NCBI GenBank assembly: GCA_025210375.1
Contig: JAOASB010000052.1
Span: forward strand, 124,001-188,000
Source of the DNA: Maledivibacter sp.
Lineage (GTDB): Bacteria > Bacillota > Clostridia > Peptostreptococcales > Caminicellaceae
DNA length: 64,000 nt
Direction of reading: 5' to 3'
In this document: positions 28,550-41,073 of the stretch, in pieces
Layout: each line of letters starts with the position of its first letter
Position numbering within the stretch: position 1 is the first letter of the stretch
Program-made: the position numbers and the translations under genes
The notes under the pieces: model-generated
What the model saw: only the letters and a program-made list of their open reading frames with translations
Databases searched by the model: none
What the model was told of the DNA's origin: nothing

Positions 28550-28579
28550 TTAACAAACTTTTTTAAAAATTATTATAAT
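28550..28579 (+). promoter_or_regulatory. Candidate promoter of the F-ATPase operon
   Basis: TTAACA at 28550-28555, an 18-base spacer, and TATAAT at 28574-28579. The leader to atpZ would be about 150 bases. The region is extremely AT-rich, so chance matches are likely. Confidence 0.4.
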
Positions 28580-28738
28580 ACTTGTCTAAATATTCATTGT
28601 ATTATAAAATCTAATATGGAGTAATATTTCATAATTATTAATTACTAAAAATGCATATTATATATAGTATGTAAGGTTTGTATTAAAAAGGTTAAAACAG
28701 GAAAACAATGCAATTAAGCTTGGGAGATAATAGATAAT

Positions 28739-28963
28739 ATGAAAAATGGTAAATATAAAATGTATGAAAACTTAGTTTTCGTAACTCAAATTGGATTAAT
28801 GATGGCTTTACCTATAGTAATATGCGTAATTATCGGAAATTATATAGATGAAAAACTAGGTACAGGTAGTATTTTTTTATTGATATTTATAGCCTTAGGA
28901 GTTGCTTCTTCTTTTTTGAATTTGTATAAAATCACCATGAGGTTAATAAATAAAAGGAAGTGA
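28739..28963 (+). CDS. atpZ: F-ATPase-associated protein AtpZ (AtpI-type, short)
   Basis: 74 residues with two membrane helices (about 13-35 and 43-64), the form often found at the head of clostridial atp operons. It shows GNYIDEKLGTGSIFLLIFIA, typical of the AtpZ family. A role in magnesium or calcium transport or in c-ring assembly has been proposed for the family. It is followed 7 bases later by atpI. Confidence 0.85.
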   Translation: MKNGKYKMYENLVFVTQIGLMMALPIVICVIIGNYIDEKLGTGSIFLLIFIALGVASSFLNLYKITMRLINKRK

Positions 28964-28970
28964 TACATAA

Positions 28971-29381
28971 TTGATTGAAACCTATGAATTAGAAAAAAAG
29001 ATTATAAAGAGAGTGCTAATTATTCTCTCTATCTTGATTATAATAGCTTATTTTACTTCACAGAATCCAAAGGCTTGGGCTCTTGGATATGTTTTTGGAG
29101 GCTTGATAGGCATATTGAATTTTCTCCACTTAGGGAAGACTATTGAGAGAGCAGTTACAATGAACCCAGGGAAAGCACAGGGTTATACGTCTTCTAGATA
29201 CATGCTTAGATATCTTACCACTGGAGTTGTTATAGCAGTTTCGCTAAAGGCGGATTATCTAAATGGATTAGCCACGATTGCAGGTTTGCTTTTAGTGAAG
29301 TTTGCCATATATTCAACACATTTATTTGATAGTAAAGAATATTACAGAAGAATTTTTAAGAGAAGGGAGGACAACAGATGA
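28971..29381 (+). CDS. atpI: ATP synthase subunit I
   Basis: 136 residues from a TTG start (MIETYELEKKIIKRVLIILS), after ggaagtg. Four hydrophobic segments. Family AtpI helps c-ring assembly. The last four bases overlap atpB (ATGA). Confidence 0.85.
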   Translation: MIETYELEKKIIKRVLIILSILIIIAYFTSQNPKAWALGYVFGGLIGILNFLHLGKTIERAVTMNPGKAQGYTSSRYMLRYLTTGVVIAVSLKADYLNGLATIAGLLLVKFAIYSTHLFDSKEYYRRIFKRREDNR

Positions 29382-30076
29382 ATGGCGGTTTTGGACCTTA
29401 TAAAGTTATAGAACTACCAGGGGGCATAGTGATTAGTCAAACAGTGACTGTGACATGGTTTATAATGTTTTTGCTTACTGTTTTTGCCTATTTTGCTAGC
29501 AAGAAATTGGATAAGGTCCCTAGTACATTTCAGAATATAGTTGAAATTTTGGTAGAATCTATATACAATTTGACGAAGCAAACCATGGGGGAAGATAAGA
29601 TGAACTTTGCACCCTATATGGGAACTCTCTTACTTTTTATAGGAATAGCAAATATTTCTGGTTTGTTTGGATTAAGACCACCCACTGCCGATGTTAATAC
29701 GACATTGGGGCTTGCAATAATGACCTTTTTTATGGTTCATTATAATTCAATTAAGTCAAATGGAGTCAAAAGCTATATGAAGGGTTATTTAGAGCCTATG
29801 CCATTTTTATTACCCCTAAATATAATAGGAGAGCTTGCTAATCCGGTATCTTTGGCTTTCCGTTTGTTTGGTAATGTTGTTGGTGGAGTAATCATAATGG
29901 TTCTTTTGTATAATGCCCTTGGATTTTTAAGTGCCTCGTTAGGTATTGGAATACCAATACTCCAGGCGGGGATTCCTGCGGTGCTTCATATTTACTTTGA
30001 TTTATTTGCAGGATTACTTCAATCTTTTATTTTCACCATGTTAACTATGGTATTTATATCAATGGGTATGGATTAA
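29378..30076 (+). CDS. atpB: F-ATPase subunit a
   Basis: 232 residues with five or six membrane helices. The essential arginine is in VSLAFRLFGNVVGG, and the conserved last helix has HIYFDLFAGLLQSFIFTML. It forms the ion half-channels. A 117-base gap separates it from the first c-subunit gene. Confidence 0.95.
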   Translation: MNGGFGPYKVIELPGGIVISQTVTVTWFIMFLLTVFAYFASKKLDKVPSTFQNIVEILVESIYNLTKQTMGEDKMNFAPYMGTLLLFIGIANISGLFGLRPPTADVNTTLGLAIMTFFMVHYNSIKSNGVKSYMKGYLEPMPFLLPLNIIGELANPVSLAFRLFGNVVGGVIIMVLLYNALGFLSASLGIGIPILQAGIPAVLHIYFDLFAGLLQSFIFTMLTMVFISMGMD

Positions 30077-30169
30077 AAGCTTTGAAAACTTAAATGTTTT
30101 ATTTTAAATGCTTTGAGGTCGGATTTTGTAGTGTAAATTGGATTCTATAAAATTTCCTCAAAACAGTGA

Positions 30170-30742
<573 letters not shown>

Positions 30743-30825
30743 GAGAATTTTACAGTTTTGACTTGGCAAAATTACATAATGAATGTTATATTATACAAAT
30801 CTTTCAAGACTAAATTTAAAAGTGA

Positions 30826-31095
<270 letters not shown>

Positions 31096-31181
31096 AATGC
31101 TTTAGAATTTGGTGGAGATGGACAGCCATCTCCTATTTTGAGATACCCCGATTATTATGGGTTTGTAAAGGAGGCGTCTAA

Positions 31182-31694
31182 ATGGGATTGAAGCTTGGGT
31201 TAGTTGAAGTCAGTTGGAATTTCTGGTTTCAAATAGTTAATACAATTATACTTTTCCTTATTCTTAAAAAGCTTCTATTCAAACCGGTTTCAGAGTTTAT
31301 GGAAAGAAGAAAAGCTGAAATTGTAGGTTCTATAAAAGAAGCTGAGATGAAGAATGAAGAAGCTGAAAGCTATAAGGCAGAGTATATAGCTAAGATAGGT
31401 AGTTCAGAAGAAGAAGGTAGACAAATAATAAGGGATGCTGCTAAGAGGGCCGAGGAAAGGGCTAACGAAATAATTAAAGCAGCTCATAAGGAAGCAGAAG
31501 AAATAAAACAAAGAGCAAATCTTGAAATAGACAGAGAAAGAAAAAAGGCTATAAATTCCCTTAAGGATGAAATAGCATCTATTGCCATGCTTGCGGCTTC
31601 TAAAGTTGTTGAAGAAGACTTAAATGATAAAAAGCATAATAACCTTGTAAGAAAGTTTATAGATGAGGTAGGGGAAACAAGATGGCAAAATTAG
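31182..31694 (+). CDS. atpF: F-ATPase subunit b
   Basis: 170 residues. One N-terminal membrane helix (about 10-30, FQIVNTIILFLILKKLLF) and a long charged coiled coil. It forms the peripheral stalk with delta. Its last 13 bases overlap atpH. Confidence 0.95.
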   Translation: MGLKLGLVEVSWNFWFQIVNTIILFLILKKLLFKPVSEFMERRKAEIVGSIKEAEMKNEEAESYKAEYIAKIGSSEEEGRQIIRDAAKRAEERANEIIKAAHKEAEEIKQRANLEIDRERKKAINSLKDEIASIAMLAASKVVEEDLNDKKHNNLVRKFIDEVGETRWQN

Positions 31695-32224
31695 TATCTA
31701 GAACTTATTCAGAGGCTTTATTTGAAGTGGCTTTAGAGGAAAGCAAGGTAGATCAGTTTTTAGATGAAATAAGCTTTGTTACAAAGACCTTTAAAATGTA
31801 TCCAGAGTTTTTTGAACTTTTCAAAACCCCCCTTGTTAAAGGCGATGAAAAGAAAAAGATAATGGAAGATATATTTGGTGATAAATTGAGTAAAGAGATG
31901 AATAATTTCTTGAAAATAATCATTGATAAAAGAAGAGGTCATTTTATTGAGCAAATAAAATGTGAGTATGAAAGTATAGTAAATGAACATAAGGGCATAG
32001 TTAATGCAGTAGCAATTACTGCGGTTCCTTTAGCTGATAAAGAAAAGATTATGCTTAGGGAGAAATTATCCACAATAACAGGAAAGACCATCGAGCTTTC
32101 AAATGAGATCGATAAGGATGTTATAGGTGGAATTTTAGTTAAGATAGGCGATAAGATTATAGATGGAACGATAAAGAGTAGACTTGAAGAACTGAAGGAA
32201 AGTCTATCACAAATCATAGTGTAA
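31682..32224 (+). CDS. atpH: F-ATPase subunit delta
   Basis: 180 residues, starting MAKLVSRTYSEALFEVALEE, overlapping the end of atpF. The helical N-terminal domain is followed by ELSNEIDKDVIGGILVKIGD, the family signature. It links the stalk to the top of the alpha3beta3 head. Confidence 0.95.
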   Translation: MAKLVSRTYSEALFEVALEESKVDQFLDEISFVTKTFKMYPEFFELFKTPLVKGDEKKKIMEDIFGDKLSKEMNNFLKIIIDKRRGHFIEQIKCEYESIVNEHKGIVNAVAITAVPLADKEKIMLREKLSTITGKTIELSNEIDKDVIGGILVKIGDKIIDGTIKSRLEELKESLSQIIV

Positions 32225-32241
32225 GAGATAGGGGTGAATAG

Positions 32242-33771
<1,530 letters not shown>

Positions 33772-33832
33772 TATATGTTCAAATCTTCTAAGAATAATGG
33801 GCTGAGAAGTATAAAAAACAATGGTTTGTTAG

Positions 33833-33880
33833 GACCTTGGACTTAGGACTTTGAACAGCAAAATGCATTAGCATTTTGCT
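33833..33880 (+). repeat. Repeat A copy A6, in the atpA-atpG gap
   Basis: gacc leader, then 7-base units CTTGGAC / TTAGGAC / TTTGAAC, then a perfect 10-bp hairpin agcaaaatgc/gcattttgct (33857-33866 with 33871-33880) with loop atta. It would be transcribed within the atp mRNA. Confidence 0.75.
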
Positions 33881-33908
33881 AAACCCTTGCCGCAGGAGGT
33901 GAAGGTAT

Positions 33909-34772
33909 ATGGCAGGAATGGGAATGCGCGATATCAAGCGTAGGATAAAGAGTGTAAACAGTACTAAACAGATAACTAATGCCATGAAGCTTGTATCTAC
34001 TGCTAAGTTAAAGAGAACAAGAGACAGGTTTGAAAAAGTACAACCATATTCTGAAACAGTAAATAGAACTATACAAGGAATACTAGGGAGTGCTAATAAT
34101 ATTGAGCATAAATATATCAGTGAGCGTGAAATTAAAAAGAGTCTGTATATAGTTATTACGGCTGATAGAGGTTTATGCGGTGGATACAATATAAATGCTA
34201 TAAAAAAGGCATTAGAGGATATAGAAGATAAGGAAAAGGCTAGCTTCATAGTTATTGGACAAAGAGCTAAGGGTTATTTACAGAAGAGAAATTATGAGAT
34301 ATTAGGTGAATATTTACAGATTTCAGAAAAACCAGAGTATAGTCATGCTAAGGATATAGGAAGATTAGCCCTTAAGCTATACAAAGATGGCGAAATAGAT
34401 GAAATTAAGCTTATATATACTAGATTTGCAAGTACTATATCCCAAGTACCAGAATTGCTTAAGCTTTTACCAGCATCTAAACCAAATGAGGAGCAGTCTG
34501 GGGAAAAGGAATTTAAGTATGTTTCATATGAACCCTCTCCAGGGGCAGTGCTAGATTATCTGATTCCTAAATATGTTGAAAGTACAATATTTGGTGCATT
34601 AGTTGAATCGGCTGCCAGTGAACAGGCTGCTAGAAGAATGGCTATGGAAAATGCAACGGATAATGCTGAGGAAATGATTGGAAATCTTACATTGTCATTT
34701 AATCAGGCACGACAGGCTGCTATCACTCAAGAAATTACAGAAATCGTTGGAGGTGCAGAAGCACTGAAGTAG
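33909..34772 (+). CDS. atpG: F-ATPase subunit gamma
   Basis: 287 residues, starting MAGMGMRDIKRRIKSVNSTK. It has ITNAMKLVSTAKLKR and the C-terminal NATDNAEEMIGNLTLSFNQARQ split signature, plus ADRGLCGGYN. It is the rotating central shaft. Ribosome site ggaggtgaag. Confidence 0.96.
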   Translation: MAGMGMRDIKRRIKSVNSTKQITNAMKLVSTAKLKRTRDRFEKVQPYSETVNRTIQGILGSANNIEHKYISEREIKKSLYIVITADRGLCGGYNINAIKKALEDIEDKEKASFIVIGQRAKGYLQKRNYEILGEYLQISEKPEYSHAKDIGRLALKLYKDGEIDEIKLIYTRFASTISQVPELLKLLPASKPNEEQSGEKEFKYVSYEPSPGAVLDYLIPKYVESTIFGALVESAASEQAARRMAMENATDNAEEMIGNLTLSFNQARQAAITQEITEIVGGAEALK

Positions 34773-34776
34773 TTTA

Positions 34777-36268
<1,492 letters not shown>

Positions 36269-36282
36269 GGGTAAAGTGTTAG

Positions 36283-36362
36283 GGTCAAGTTCTAAGTTGC
36301 AAGTTCCAAGATTTAGACAAATAGAAGAACGATTAAAAACCTAGAACTTAGAACTTTGAACT
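36283..36362 (+). repeat. Repeat A copy A5, in the atpD-atpC gap
   Basis: Left units AGTTCTA AGTTGCA AGTTCCA, then about 30 spacer bases, then right units CTAGAAC TTAGAAC TTTGAAC. The arms are inverted and would form a stem in the atp mRNA just before the atpC ribosome site. Confidence 0.8.
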
Positions 36363-36379
36363 TTTTTGGAGGTGAGCAA

Positions 36380-36784
36380 ATGGCATCGACTTTCCAGCTT
36401 GAGATAGTTACTCCCGATAGAAAGTTTTTTGAAGGCGAGGTTGATATGGTTATTGCTAAGACCACGGAAGGATATACTGGTATTCTTCATGACCATGTTC
36501 CCATGGTATCACCTCTTTCTATAGGAGTAATTAAGATAAAAAAGGATAGTAAAATTATTAAGGCTACATGCTCTGGTGGCTTTATAAGCACTGATGAAGA
36601 TAAAGCTACTATTGTTACTGATTCAGCTGAATGGCCTGAGGAAATAGATGTTGTAAGGGCTGAGTCTGCTATGAAGAGAGCCGAAGAAAGAATTAAAATT
36701 AAGTCTGAAGAAACGGATATGTTAAGGGCTCAAATAGCACTTAATAAAGCATTAAATAGATTAAGACTTACAAAAGGTGAATAA
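36380..36784 (+). CDS. atpC: F-ATPase subunit epsilon
   Basis: Start at the ATG at 36380 (MASTFQLEIVTPDRKFFEGE), 6 bases after ggaggtg; 134 residues. An N-terminal beta sandwich with EGYTGILHDHVPMVSPLSIG and a C-terminal helical hairpin rich in E, R and A. It is an inhibitor and coupling subunit of the rotor. Confidence 0.95.
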   Translation: MASTFQLEIVTPDRKFFEGEVDMVIAKTTEGYTGILHDHVPMVSPLSIGVIKIKKDSKIIKATCSGGFISTDEDKATIVTDSAEWPEEIDVVRAESAMKRAEERIKIKSEETDMLRAQIALNKALNRLRLTKGE

Positions 36785-36789
36785 ACAAA

Positions 36790-36818
36790 AAAATCCCGAA
36801 GAATTCCTTCGGGATTTT
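36790..36818 (+). terminator. Terminator 1 of the atp operon
   Basis: A 12-bp stem aaaatcccgaag/cttcgggatttt (36790-36801 with 36807-36818), 5-base loop. A near-identical second terminator lies about 180 bases downstream. Confidence 0.85.
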
Positions 36819-36850
36819 CAGATTGTTGACAAAGTCAACAAGATGTCAGG

Positions 36851-36965
36851 CTGCCTAACAATCCGAAGTTCGAGGCGTGCTGAAACCGAGAGGCTGCAGC
36901 GTATATAGACATACGTAAGGGTTCTTGGTTGAAGCAACAACGAAGAAATTCGGGTTTTTAGGCAG
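36851..36965. repeat. Structured element G between two twin terminators
   Basis: About 115 bases that can fold into one long irregular stem: ctgcctaa (36851-36858) with ttaggcag (36958-36965), ccgaagttcg with cgaagaaattcgg, and gcgtat/atacgt around the apical loop atagac (36905-36910). A small hairpin gttgac-aaa-gtcaac precedes it at about 36826. Base composition is more GC than around it. It may be a mobile palindromic repeat or a small RNA; I recall similar sequences in other clostridial genomes. Confidence 0.7.
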
Positions 36966-36969
36966 AATG

Positions 36970-37001
36970 AAATCCCGAAGAATTGCTTCGGGATTTTTTT
37001 A
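36970..37001 (+). terminator. Terminator 2 after the atp operon
   Basis: An 11-bp stem aaatcccgaag/cttcgggattt (36970-36980 with 36986-36996) followed by a T-run. It differs from terminator 1 by little more than the loop. Confidence 0.8.
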
Positions 37002-37106
37002 GTGTAGTGTAAAATATTGCTTGTGATTCCTATGGTATGGTTAAAAATTAAAAAAATAATTTTTTTATTATGTATATAAGAAAACCTATGTGTCAATACT
37101 TTTAAT

Positions 37107-37185
37107 GAAAGAGGATAGAGTATAGCTCAAAATATGATTTTAAGTCCCCCTTTGCATATTTTGCTGCTGTATCTCTTCCTTTTAT
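37107..37185. repeat. Stem-loop E2, downstream of the F-ATPase operon
   Basis: Inner arms aaaatatg (37129-37136) and catatttt (37155-37162) enclose gtccccctttg, the reverse complement of the loop of E1. Outer arms (about 37113-37126 and 37166-37179) pair imperfectly. Orientation is opposite to E1. Confidence 0.7.
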
Positions 37186-37231
37186 CATTTTAGCCGGTGC
37201 AATGGCTAGTAATTGAGTAGGGTGAGGGCAA

Positions 37232-37969
37232 ATGTATAAGAAATTATTTATTTATATTTTTATTTTGACACTAAGTATATCCGTTGTATTTGGTAATTCC
37301 ATAGAGCCGTTAAAACCGGAATTAGCAGTAAAAACAGCTTTTGATGTATCAAAGGCCAAATTAGATCATATAAACATTAATAGCTATGTAAGAATTGACA
37401 ATAATTTTATAGCTATTGACAATGGAAGCAAAATATGTAATGATATTTCAGAAAAGCTTGGAATGAAAGAAATTAGTATTAAAAAAAAAATAGAAGAAAA
37501 TTCTTATGGCATTAGTGTTAAGGGGATTCTTTGTGGAGGAGTATACGCTACTATTATCCTACGGAGTTCAAAGTTGGAGAACCCTAATGAAAGTACTATA
37601 GTCATAGATATAATTGAGACCAAAGGACAGTATGCTTTAGAAAAACTATGTGATAAAATTAGAGATGTCCTATTAAGCTATGGAAAAGTGAATCTGAATG
37701 TTAATATTGTAGGATATTATAATGGATTTGTAGATAATAAGGAACTTAAGATAATAATCGACAGACTATTTGAAGCAGTTGGAGCAGAAGGGGTTGAAGG
37801 CATAGATGAAGATAATTTAATTAGCATAACAGGATATACCCCTAATATTAAAGAGCATATAAGCTATTGTGGAAAAAAGGCAAATATCAATATTGCTACA
37901 CGATTGAACAGCTATGAAAACAAAACGTATATATGGATAGGGACTCCATTGATCGTTGAGGAATATTAA
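37232..37969 (+). CDS. ywmB: YwmB-family exported protein
   Basis: 245 residues with an N-terminal hydrophobic signal or anchor (about 3-21, LFIYIFILTLSISVVFG). The remainder looks like the two-part TATA-box-like fold of the YwmB family. The role is unknown. Its position between atpC and murA is the same as in Bacillus subtilis, which supports the name. Ribosome site ggtgaggg is moderate. Confidence 0.8.
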   Translation: MYKKLFIYIFILTLSISVVFGNSIEPLKPELAVKTAFDVSKAKLDHININSYVRIDNNFIAIDNGSKICNDISEKLGMKEISIKKKIEENSYGISVKGILCGGVYATIILRSSKLENPNESTIVIDIIETKGQYALEKLCDKIRDVLLSYGKVNLNVNIVGYYNGFVDNKELKIIIDRLFEAVGAEGVEGIDEDNLISITGYTPNIKEHISYCGKKANINIATRLNSYENKTYIWIGTPLIVEEY

Positions 37970-38200
37970 TAGAGTATGTTATATGTATGTGGTCATAAAC
38001 TTTTATTGATCAATATTTATAAACTATCAGTACTTTATTTGGTAATTTAAGTAAATGGCATTTGTTTCGCAATACAAGCAGGAAAAAATAGATTGATGTA
38101 GAAATACTAAGATGGAGTATTTTTAAAATTATAACTTATATCAATAGATTTAAAATAGAAGCCTAAGAATTCGTAATATACAATAAAAGGAGGATCACCA

Positions 38201-39454
38201 TTGCCAAAGATAATTGTACAAAAAAGTGGACCGTTAATGGGTACGGTAAAAGTAAGTGGTGCGAAAAACTCTGTTTTAAAAATCATGGCTGCTTCAATAC
38301 TTTCAAAGGGTAAGGTTTTAATTGAAGATAGCCCTAATATAAAAGATGTTGAGTACATGGGAGAACTTTTAACTTCCCTCGGAGCAGATGTAAATAAAAA
38401 CAGTGATGGTATTATAGAAATTGATTGTTCATTATTAAATAATTGTGAGGCTCCATATGAATTAGTAAAAAAGATGAGAGCATCATTTCAAATTATTGGC
38501 CCATTATTAGCTAGAAATGGAAAGGCAAGAGTTTCTCAACCCGGTGGATGTGCTATTGGAACAAGACCCATAGATTTACATCTAAAAGGATTTAAAGCCA
38601 TGGGAGCCAAGATAGAATTGGGTCACGGTTACATTGAGGCTACAGCAGAAAAATTAGTAGGGGATAAAATATATCTGGATTTTCCAAGTGTCGGAGCTAC
38701 AGAAAATATAATGATGGCTGCTACAATGGCTGAAGGTCAGACTATAATACAGAATGCAGCAGAAGAACCTGAAATAGTGGATTTAGCAAACTTTTTGAAC
38801 AGTATGGGAGCTAATGTAAAGGGAGCAGGAACTGATACCATAAAGATACAGGGAGTAAAGGAATTAGGAGGGACAAGACACACTGTAATTCCTGATAGAA
38901 TTGAAGCGGGTACATATATGGTGGCAGCTGCTATAACCGGTGGAGATATCACAATAAAAAATGCATTGCCAGATCATTTAAAGCCGATGATAGCTAAACT
39001 TAAGGAATGCGGGGTTGAAGTTTATGAAAATGCTGATCAAATAAGGGTGTGCGCTACAAATGGCATCAATGCCATCGATGTAAAAACCCTTCCTTACCCA
39101 GGATTTCCAACGGATATGCAGTCACAATTCATGGCGCTTTTGAGTGTGGCGAAGGGTACTAGTGTGATTATTGAAACCGTATTTGAAAATAGATTTATGC
39201 ATGTTAGTGAACTAAATAGAATGGGTGCTAATATAAAGATAGAGGGACATAGTGCTGTAGTTCAAGGTGCTAAATCCCTTGAAGGAGCCCAAGTGAGGGC
39301 AACTGATCTTAGGGCTGGAGCGGCACTTATATTGGCAGGATTAGTTGCTGAAGGTAAAACGGAAATAAGTGATATACACCATATAGACAGAGGATATGTA
39401 GATATAGAGAGTAAATTAAGAAGCCTAGGGGCAAATATTGAAAGAGTAGATTAA
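38201..39454 (+). CDS. murA: UDP-N-acetylglucosamine 1-carboxyvinyltransferase
   Basis: 417 residues from a TTG start ([20 protein letters not shown]), after aggagg. The PEP-binding catalytic cysteine C117 is in [19 protein letters not shown], and K22/N23 are in [10 protein letters not shown]. It performs the first committed step of peptidoglycan synthesis in the cytoplasm. It belongs to the conserved ywmB-murA-spoIID order. Confidence 0.96.
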   Translation: MPKIIVQKSGPLMGTVKVSGAKNSVLKIMAASILSKGKVLIEDSPNIKDVEYMGELLTSLGADVNKNSDGIIEIDCSLLNNCEAPYELVKKMRASFQIIGPLLARNGKARVSQPGGCAIGTRPIDLHLKGFKAMGAKIELGHGYIEATAEKLVGDKIYLDFPSVGATENIMMAATMAEGQTIIQNAAEEPEIVDLANFLNSMGANVKGAGTDTIKIQGVKELGGTRHTVIPDRIEAGTYMVAAAITGGDITIKNALPDHLKPMIAKLKECGVEVYENADQIRVCATNGINAIDVKTLPYPGFPTDMQSQFMALLSVAKGTSVIIETVFENRFMHVSELNRMGANIKIEGHSAVVQGAKSLEGAQVRATDLRAGAALILAGLVAEGKTEISDIHHIDRGYVDIESKLRSLGANIERVD

Positions 39455-39474
39455 CATATACTTTAGGTAGATTC

Positions 39475-39627
39475 AAAAATAAGCTAGTCATCTTACTCGT
39501 CCTTTTGATTCTTTTCTTTGTTACTCAATCACTTACATACAGTGAGTATGCCCGTGACTGAGGGTATAGAAAATAATCAAAATTACTTCGTAACTTGACC
39601 AGCTTATTTTTTTCATATGCCCTATAA
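39475..39627 (+). repeat. Repeat C copy C1 (about 150 bp)
   Basis: Ends aaaaataagctagtca and ttgaccagcttattttt are inverted. The interior has gtcatcttactcgtcc, a segment with catacagtgagtatg, and aaaataatcaaaattacttcg. The tail catatgccctataata recurs in C3 and C4. No coding capacity. It follows murA. Confidence 0.85.
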
Positions 39628-39628
39628 T

Positions 39629-39671
39629 ACAAAAAAGTGTCAAAATTCATTAATGGATTTTGACATTTTTT
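39629..39671 (+). terminator. Hairpin with T-run after repeat C1
   Basis: gtgtcaaaat and attttgaca pair (about 39636-39666) and a T7 run follows. It probably ends the murA transcript. Confidence 0.65.
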
Positions 39672-39690
39672 TATTATGGCAAATAATAAT

Positions 39691-39716
39691 GTCATATTTC
39701 CCTGGAAATATGACAA
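39691..39716. repeat. Perfect short palindrome upstream of spoIID
   Basis: tgtcatatttcc-ct-ggaaatatgaca: 12-bp perfect arms with a 2-base centre. It could be a regulator site or a hairpin; function unknown. Confidence 0.6.
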
Positions 39717-39822
39717 AATAATTTTGAACTCAATCTAAAAATTCGACGAAGATATACAGAGCTTAGAATAAATCCTAATTTATACATATGGAAATATTCC
39801 ATGTTTCTGGGGAGTTTTAATA

Positions 39823-39849
39823 TACATAAATTAAAGTTTTGACTATAAT
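39823..39849 (-). repeat. Short motif D, copy 2
   Basis: Read on the minus strand, it gives tagtcaaaactttaattta, close to the motif at 15106-15134. Confidence 0.45.
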
Positions 39850-39914
39850 CTCTGTCGCGGTGTATTACTTACTAATTTTTCAAATCCCACATTTATAATA
39901 GTGTAGAATTTTAA

Positions 39915-39943
39915 TCATATTTTTTCCCTTAGCAACATAAAAT
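39915..39943 (+). promoter_or_regulatory. Candidate sigma-E promoter for spoIID
   Basis: TCATATT at 39915-39921, a 14-base spacer, CATAAAAT at 39936-39943. This agrees with the sigma-E pattern (KMATATT, 13-14 bases, CATACANT), and spoIID is a mother-cell gene. Confidence 0.55.
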
Positions 39944-39977
39944 GTAAGGAGTTTTATATGGACAAGGGGGAGAAGAC

Positions 39978-40961
39978 ATGAAGGGGATTCTATCTATAGT
40001 AATCGGGATAATACTAGTGACTATTTTATTGCCAATGGTTCTTATATATAGCTGTGATATAGCCCTACCTAATACGGAAAAGGAGAAACAAGAACATAGT
40101 ACGGAAGAATTGATGATAAAGGTTTATCTAAACGAATCACAGAGAATTGTAGAAATAGAATTAGAAGAATATGTGAAGGGTGTGGTTGCAGGGGAAATGC
40201 CCGCCGCATTTGAAATGGATGCTTTAAAATCCCAGGCAGTGGCGGCAAGAACCAAGGCTCTACATCAAAAAATAAAATATGGAGATAGGGGAAATCCTGC
40301 ACATCCCGGTGCAGAGGTATGTAATGGAGTACACTGTCAAGTATATAGAAGTAAGGAACAGCTAAGTAAAACAAAGGAAGAAAATTGGATGACAAATTAT
40401 TGGCCTAAAATAGAAAGGGCTGTAGAGGAAACCAAGGGTTTGGTAATAACCTATGAGGGCAAGTTGATTGATCCCTTATATCATTCTACCAGTGGGGGAA
40501 GAACGGAAAATTCAGAGGATGTGTTTTCATCAATGGCACCTTATCTAAGGAGTGTAGAAAGTCCCTATGAAGAAGCATCCAAGCATTTAGAGGATGAAGT
40601 AGTATTATCTACAAATGAATTTATTACTAAAATAAACAATTCATATAAAAAATGTAATTTGAACAAGAACAATATTGTAGATTCTATGAAGATATTGGCA
40701 AGAAGTGAAGGTGGAAGAGTAACTAAAATGAAGGTGGGAGATGGGATATTAACGGGAAGAAATATTAGGGAGCTTTTAGGTCTTAAATCTGCTGATTTTA
40801 AAATAACAATATCAGGGAAAAAAATGGTATTCAAGACTAAGGGATATGGTCATGGAGTTGGTATGAGTCAATACGGCGCAAACGGCATGGCTAAAAAAGG
40901 ATATAGTTTTGAGGATATATTGAAGCATTACTATAAAGGGGTAGGGATAGAAAAATATTAG
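39978..40961 (+). CDS. spoIID: Stage II sporulation protein D (engulfment lytic transglycosylase)
   Basis: 327 residues with an N-terminal membrane anchor (about 4-25). Signature VKGVVAGEMPAAFEMDALKS contains the catalytic glutamate. HSTSGGRTENSEDVF and KGYGHGVGMSQYGANGMA follow. It cleaves glycan strands in the septal wall so the mother cell can engulf the forespore. A sigma-E-like promoter lies upstream. Confidence 0.94.
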   Translation: MKGILSIVIGIILVTILLPMVLIYSCDIALPNTEKEKQEHSTEELMIKVYLNESQRIVEIELEEYVKGVVAGEMPAAFEMDALKSQAVAARTKALHQKIKYGDRGNPAHPGAEVCNGVHCQVYRSKEQLSKTKEENWMTNYWPKIERAVEETKGLVITYEGKLIDPLYHSTSGGRTENSEDVFSSMAPYLRSVESPYEEASKHLEDEVVLSTNEFITKINNSYKKCNLNKNNIVDSMKILARSEGGRVTKMKVGDGILTGRNIRELLGLKSADFKITISGKKMVFKTKGYGHGVGMSQYGANGMAKKGYSFEDILKHYYKGVGIEKY

Positions 40962-41024
40962 TAATATTCAAAAAATAAATAAGCAAGGTGATGAGTTTAT
41001 TTTTTCTACGTGCCTTAAAACCAT

Positions 41025-41054
41025 GTATCGTCCACCGACATTTTGGTAATAATA
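41025..41054 (+). promoter_or_regulatory. Candidate sigma-F promoter for the spoIIQ-like gene
   Basis: GTATC at 41025-41029, 15 bases, then GGTAATAATA at 41045-41054. The minus-10 agrees fully with GGNNANANT. Forespore expression of spoIIQ by sigma-F is established in relatives. Confidence 0.55.
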
Positions 41055-41073
41055 CAAAAGGGAGGTGGACTTT

